A stretch of DNA of 64,000 bases from Cladorrhinum sp. PSN259. Its lineage: Eukaryota > Ascomycota > Sordariomycetes > Sordariales > Podosporaceae. The DNA lies in NCBI GenBank assembly GCA_033725935.1, contig MU867102.1:1-64000 (forward strand). The letters are read 5' to 3'. Of this stretch, positions 59,361 to 64,000 are shown piece after piece. The notes beneath the pieces are model-generated. The model was not told the DNA's origin, ran no database searches, and saw only the letters and a list, made by a program, of their open reading frames with translations. The first letter of the stretch is position 1, and every line of letters starts with the position of its first letter. Both the position numbers and the translations under genes were made by a program.

Positions 59361-62300
59361 TCAAGGCTTCTCAACTTGTTCCTTTCTGAAGAACTTGAAG
59401 AACCCAATCGGAATGACGAGTTGAAACCCGAGACACACCCAAAAGTAAGGCGCTGCTGCGCCGGGCATCACTCCCTGAGTGAAATCCGGGAAAGTAGCAT
59501 GAGGTGTCAAGCTGTTAGGGCTGAACGCTCTCGCAAGCATGGTGAACACACTACCAATGACTTGTGCGCCCACAAGAACTGTAAGCACGTGCTGTCTGGT
59601 AAGTGTAGCGAGCAGCATCATGCCGAAGCCTACACCCTGGATGTTATCCAGTAATCCGAGCCAGAGCCACAAGCACCTCGACACAATGGCTGATCCTACT
59701 GGGGAACCGGCCCACGGGAGGTACCATCCTAAGCCAGAAGTGCCCCAGAACTCTTGCGCCCAGCGCGGTGCGCAAAGACCAATGGCGAAAATGGGAAGGA
59801 GCCACGTGTGCTCATCACTGAAGTACGAAAAGATGTAGAGAATAACAGCCCACAGGACGACGTAGAATCCCAAGGCGAGAAGGAAGATGCCCCATCCTGG
59901 CACGTGTTGAGTGTTGAAGAGGAACTGCCAACTCCGGCCATAGGGTGCTGAGAGCCAAAAGTTCTGGAGGATGATGGTGACGAAGAACCAGGGGACAATC
60001 TTGCGATGCCACAACGAAATCCAGAAGCCCGGAATGCTTGCAGGCTCCTGGCGATAGAAATCCGGAAGGCCAACGTAAAGAATTGCTCCGATTGCCCAAA
60101 GAAATATGCATAGTGGGATCCCGACAACAATGGCCTGAGGCACGTTGGATGTGCCAACGAAGATGGTTGCTGTAGGATCCAGGTCCGAAACGATGGAACC
60201 CCAGTACCAGAGACCGATGCTGAAGATTTGGGCGAAGCCGGCAACGATTAGTGCTCGGGTGATCCATTGCTTTGTTGGGGAGCCGCCTGTCAATAGTTAG
60301 TACCACGGTGTAGTGAAGCAAAACGTTGCAAGTTGGAGCGAACATACCTTCGTCACCAAAGTTCAGCGCAAAGGACAGGGCACCGCAGCTTGCACCGGCA
60401 GCGTAGAAACAGGTGGCGGCATCCTCAATGCGGTTTGCATGGCGCCAGTCGGGAACAAAAGGTGCGATACCGATCAAGAGGAAGGCAAGACCGTAAAAAA
60501 ACCAAGGCAGCGACAGAGCGTAGACCGACTTGAAGTTTCTCTCAAGACCCCACCAGATGAATGATGTAGCAATGTACGTTGAGGCAACCATGTAGAGCTT
60601 TTCGGGAGTTTGATTCGTTTCACCGGTGAGAAGGACGATCTGGTACGAGTTGATGGAGATGATCTGCTGAAAAGCAAGGAAGAAGGAGTAGACTGGCCAG
60701 TCGCCGATCCGGATCGACAAGAGTCTGCAAGATTGAGTTAGTTATCGGGCAGAATAGAAAACATAGATCTAAAATCGAAAAGACATACTTCTTTAACCCT
60801 GTCGGTGCTTGGTACGTCTCACCAAGCAAGAACTCATCATCCACCATCCCGCCGGGCGGAGGTGACGTCTCAAAAACTGACCTGGCCAGGCCGCTTGGTG
60901 TGATACTGCGATGACGCTGGCGTCCACGACTGACAACCGATTCGTTTCGTTTACCGTCGTTACGAGACTGTGGTCGGCTGCTTACTGGGCTGTTGCTTGA
61001 GTCGCGGTACCTACCAAGCTTTGCATCTCGATACCTGGTGAACCACTGTTTCTCGCTTCGCTTCAGGAACGTCTCAATGCAAAGCTCGCTGGCAGAGTTG
61101 CTGGCCGTCAGGTTATCGAGCATCTCTTCGAACTCGGCATAGAACTCGCCACTCGTGTCGTTGAAGAACTGGTCAACCTGCTGTAACTTCAAGTCTTGTC
61201 TATCACCAACCACATCGGGGAGACTCAGTAGACTACTGTTGCGGTGCTGCGAGAAATTGGGTCGGGGAACGCTCAGTCCGCTCTCGGCGCCGGGGGCTGG
61301 GGAAGCCATGCCATCTCTTTGTGCCCTGATTGCAAAACTGTCAACGCTGACAGAACTGCCTCTGGCGGCGGGATTGGCATACAGTGAATTTCCATTGATT
61401 GAGCTGGCGACAGAGCCACGAGGAGAAGGGAATTTTAGCCCACCTGCCCATGGCAGGGACGGGGTAGGTAAATCGGGGGATAGGCCGCTCGTAGTTCTCG
61501 GGGTGAGAGCGTGAGGTGACATGAGGCTTTGTTCCGGTCCAGGGCTGGGGGCAAGCTGATCAACGTACGGGTGGCTGCTGCTGCGTGATGACGGACGGGT
61601 GTCACCCAGTCCAGGGCTGAGAGACTCGAGCTTCTTCTTCTTGGCTTCCTTGTTGTGAATGCGGATGGACTCGTTGTAAAGCTCATCCAATTGTTTGAGC
61701 CACTGAGCAACGGGGAACCGCTGCTTGGCACTCCATGCTCTCATAAGTTGACGCTTTTCGGTCCTGTGACGGAGGGGATTAGCATCGCTTGAGCCTTTCA
61801 TATCTACTCAAGAAGGTCAGTATGTCAGCACTTACTTGCACTCAAGAGCAGAAACAATTGCCATTCTGAACTGCTGCAAAAGATGGGACGGCGTCATGGA
61901 TTCGACAGTATACCAGAAACCTGGCATTTGGCCCAAACCACCAACTCGCGCACCAACACCCAGGGCACCCTTTCTTCCGAACTCAACAGCAACCAGGCCG
62001 AACGGTTCGTCACGAGAAGGTATCAGGGCGAATTCGGCTCCACTGAATATGTAAGGTGGAAGCTGTGTGAATTCAGGCTTGCTGTACACTCTTCTTGGGT
62101 ACTTTTGCATCAGCTTCTCAAGCTTTAGGGCTGCGAAGCGTCCGTAAAGATCGATAACTGGACCGATAGCAATGAGTTGTGTTCTGGGGTATTTCTCCAA
62201 AATGCTTGGGAAGATATCAGCAATGAGATCAACGCCCTTCTGCAAACTCCAACGACCGACGAAAACGAAAAGCTCGGCTTCGGGGTCAACGTCTAGGCCT

Positions 62301-64000
62301 GCCCACTCCTGGGCTTGCCTCCGCAGCTCTCCTCGCTTTTCCTCGGCGCTGTAATCGATTTCGATCTTCTTGTTGTCCTGCACCGCAATATCCTTTCTGG
62401 GGTCCCACTCAGCTGTGTCAGACGGGTCGGGATTGGGAAGCTGGCCAATATTCTTCAAACTCCAGAAAATGGGGTATCGAGCAAGAGAACGGTCACCGTA
62501 CTTCCTTGACACGCCGACCGCACCAAAACCGCGTTGATGAATACGGAGATAGCTTGCTCCGGCGTGGAGTAGGTTGAACACTGAGCCGTATTGGACATAA
62601 TCCCGGACGATTTCGGGCGGCAAGTTGAAGACCTCACATACTTCCTTCTGCTCTGCCGGTGTTCGCATGGGCCACATACCCTGGAACTCGGCGTTATGAA
62701 GGGAGAGACAGCAGGGAATAGTCTGAGGCAAGAGGTAAAGAGGAGCGGCAGCACCATGGTAGTCATTGATGTGGTAGATGTCCACCGGGAACCGACGAAT
62801 AGTCTCAGCGATGCAGGAGTTCCATGCAGCGTACAGAATGGCACTTTCGATGTCGTCCATGCGGGCGATGTAGGGGTTGGCCTTGGTCTGCTTGCGGAAG
62901 ATAGGGGCATCAAGTAGGACGTAGGTAATGTTCTTGGTGGTGTAGTAGTAAACCTCGACCTCGTACGGCTGACCCATGACCTGAACGAACATGGGTTCCG
63001 CGGCCTGCATGTTATCGGTGGGATATGAGACATCACCCACCACCGGGATGACCCACACCAAGTCCATGTGTGACAGGGCGGATGCCATGAGCTGGGCCAT
63101 GACACCAAGCCCGCCAATCTTGATCTTGATGCCAAAATCGTCAATGTTGTACTCCATGGTTGCAATCAAGACAGTCTTACGGCTGCCACCATTCCCGGAA
63201 GCAAATGCAGCACCGCCTGCTATCGTGGGAGTAGCTATTGAATCGAGCTCGACACCAGCCTTGTTTCTGAAGTCAAGCTTGGAAAAGTTGCTGAGCTTGA
63301 GCCATCCCAAACCGGCGTGCCCTGGCTTGGCGAAACCAGACTCATTGATCTTGACTTGATAGAAGCTGCCCACATAGATCCAACCAGCGAGTGCCGCCAA
63401 CAAGACGGGTACAATCAGAAGCAGGATAAAAATCAGGACTTGAAGCCCAATGTGACCAGATGGCAGATACTCAAATCTCCATGTAGCATCGTTGAACCTG
63501 AGCTTGTAAGACAGATTTGGCAGCGGCGGAGGGCCGGTGATGTTGATGACGTTTCTAGCCAAACTGCTGGGAGGAAGGCGGTCGATAATGCCATCGTTGT
63601 CAATGTCACCATAGATAAAGCCAACATCGGGCTGGTTGTCGGGGTTGATACCCCAAACATTGACCTGGAACTCAGCCGGCCATTCGTGCATGTAGTGCAG
63701 CTCCCAAGTGTGATGATGGACGAGGTCCATTCCGCTAGGAAGGCCAGCATCATAGCCCCATTTATTAAAAGGGCCGTGTATTCTGACATGAGGGAAGGAA
63801 CGCTCGAAGGTGATGTCGGCACTATCCGAATGCTGAATGAAGGCAGAAGATCCAAGTGGCTTGCTGAAATATTGTACTTGGAGGTGAGTGCCCTCCCATT
63901 CTTGCAACTTCGTACCCTTCCACTTCTGTCTCTTATAGGGAACCTTCAGGTTCGGGCCAGTGTAATTCTGCCACTCACTCCACTCAGAGCCCCAATTCGT
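59361..64000 (-). CDS. ags1: Alpha-1,3-glucan synthase, 3' part (gene runs off the window)
   Basis: Four exons are in view: 61836-64000 (open at the edge), 60789-61763, 60348-60724 and 59361-60286; introns are 72 bp (61764-61835), 64 bp (60725-60788) and 61 bp (60287-60347). The 1480 visible residues cover the end of the extracellular region (TNWGSEWSEWQNY at the edge, after the amylase-like part outside), a membrane segment (VLIFILLLIVPVLLAAL), the cytosolic GT5 glycogen-synthase-like domain (KIKIGGLGVMAQ nucleotide-sugar loop; FVFVGRWSLQKGVDL; EPFGLVAVE, the E-x7-E pair), a Ser-rich linker, and the C-terminal polytopic domain (RIGDWPVYSFFLAFQQI onward; about ten or more helices) thought to move the glucan out. 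The enzyme makes cell-wall alpha-1,3-glucan. A full-length protein of this family has about 2400 residues, so roughly the first 900 lie beyond 64000. Confidence 0.97.

Overview
The window is nuclear DNA of a filamentous ascomycete, most likely a Sordariomycete. Protein genes carry short introns (53 to 83 bp in nearly all cases) with GT...CTAAC/CTGAC...AG signals, and the gene content is typical of Pezizomycotina: alpha-1,3-glucan synthase, a sedolisin protease, a DUF3176 membrane protein, a Pyr4/PaxB-type membrane cyclase, and Cdc24 with CDC24-DH-PH-PB1 architecture. It is draft assembly: it opens with 93 C, has a 10-N gap at 10933-10942, and the same 96 bp lies on both sides of that gap.

Left part (1-12.3 kb): a DUF3176 gene interrupted by one in-frame TAG, an AT-rich stretch with three 42-bp repeats, a 1466-residue disordered AT-hook protein (minus), and, divergent from it, the small mitochondrial ribosomal protein gene mrp10, whose two exons are easily missed. 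Middle (12.3-27.7 kb): cdc24 (minus), an F-box/WD40 protein (plus), an NmrA-like reductase (plus), an unknown 457-residue protein (plus), a 122-residue conserved small protein (minus) and a secreted CE4 polysaccharide deacetylase (minus).

From 27.7 to 47.1 kb the window is nearly empty. The one gene I can support there is a two-exon, 74-residue Cys-rich protein at 33920-34204. The rest has microsatellites, a diverged duplication near 43.1-43.4 kb, a tRNA-like piece at 45.4 kb and possible coding relics near 39.8-41 kb.

Right part (47.1-64 kb): four enzyme genes stand together: a Pyr4/PaxB-like membrane cyclase (minus), a ketosteroid-dehydrogenase-like flavoprotein (plus), a class C beta-lactamase-fold hydrolase/transesterase (minus) and a UDP-glycosyltransferase (minus). 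This is the best candidate for an undescribed pathway, possibly tailoring of a terpenoid or sterol, but that is inference; no scaffold-making synthase or P450 is in view. Then come an intron-bearing tRNA-Ser(UGA), a seven-exon secreted sedolisin with one GC-AG intron, and the 3' part of alpha-1,3-glucan synthase, which runs off the right edge. Deacetylase and glucan synthase both act on the cell wall, but they are 32 kb apart and nothing ties them together.
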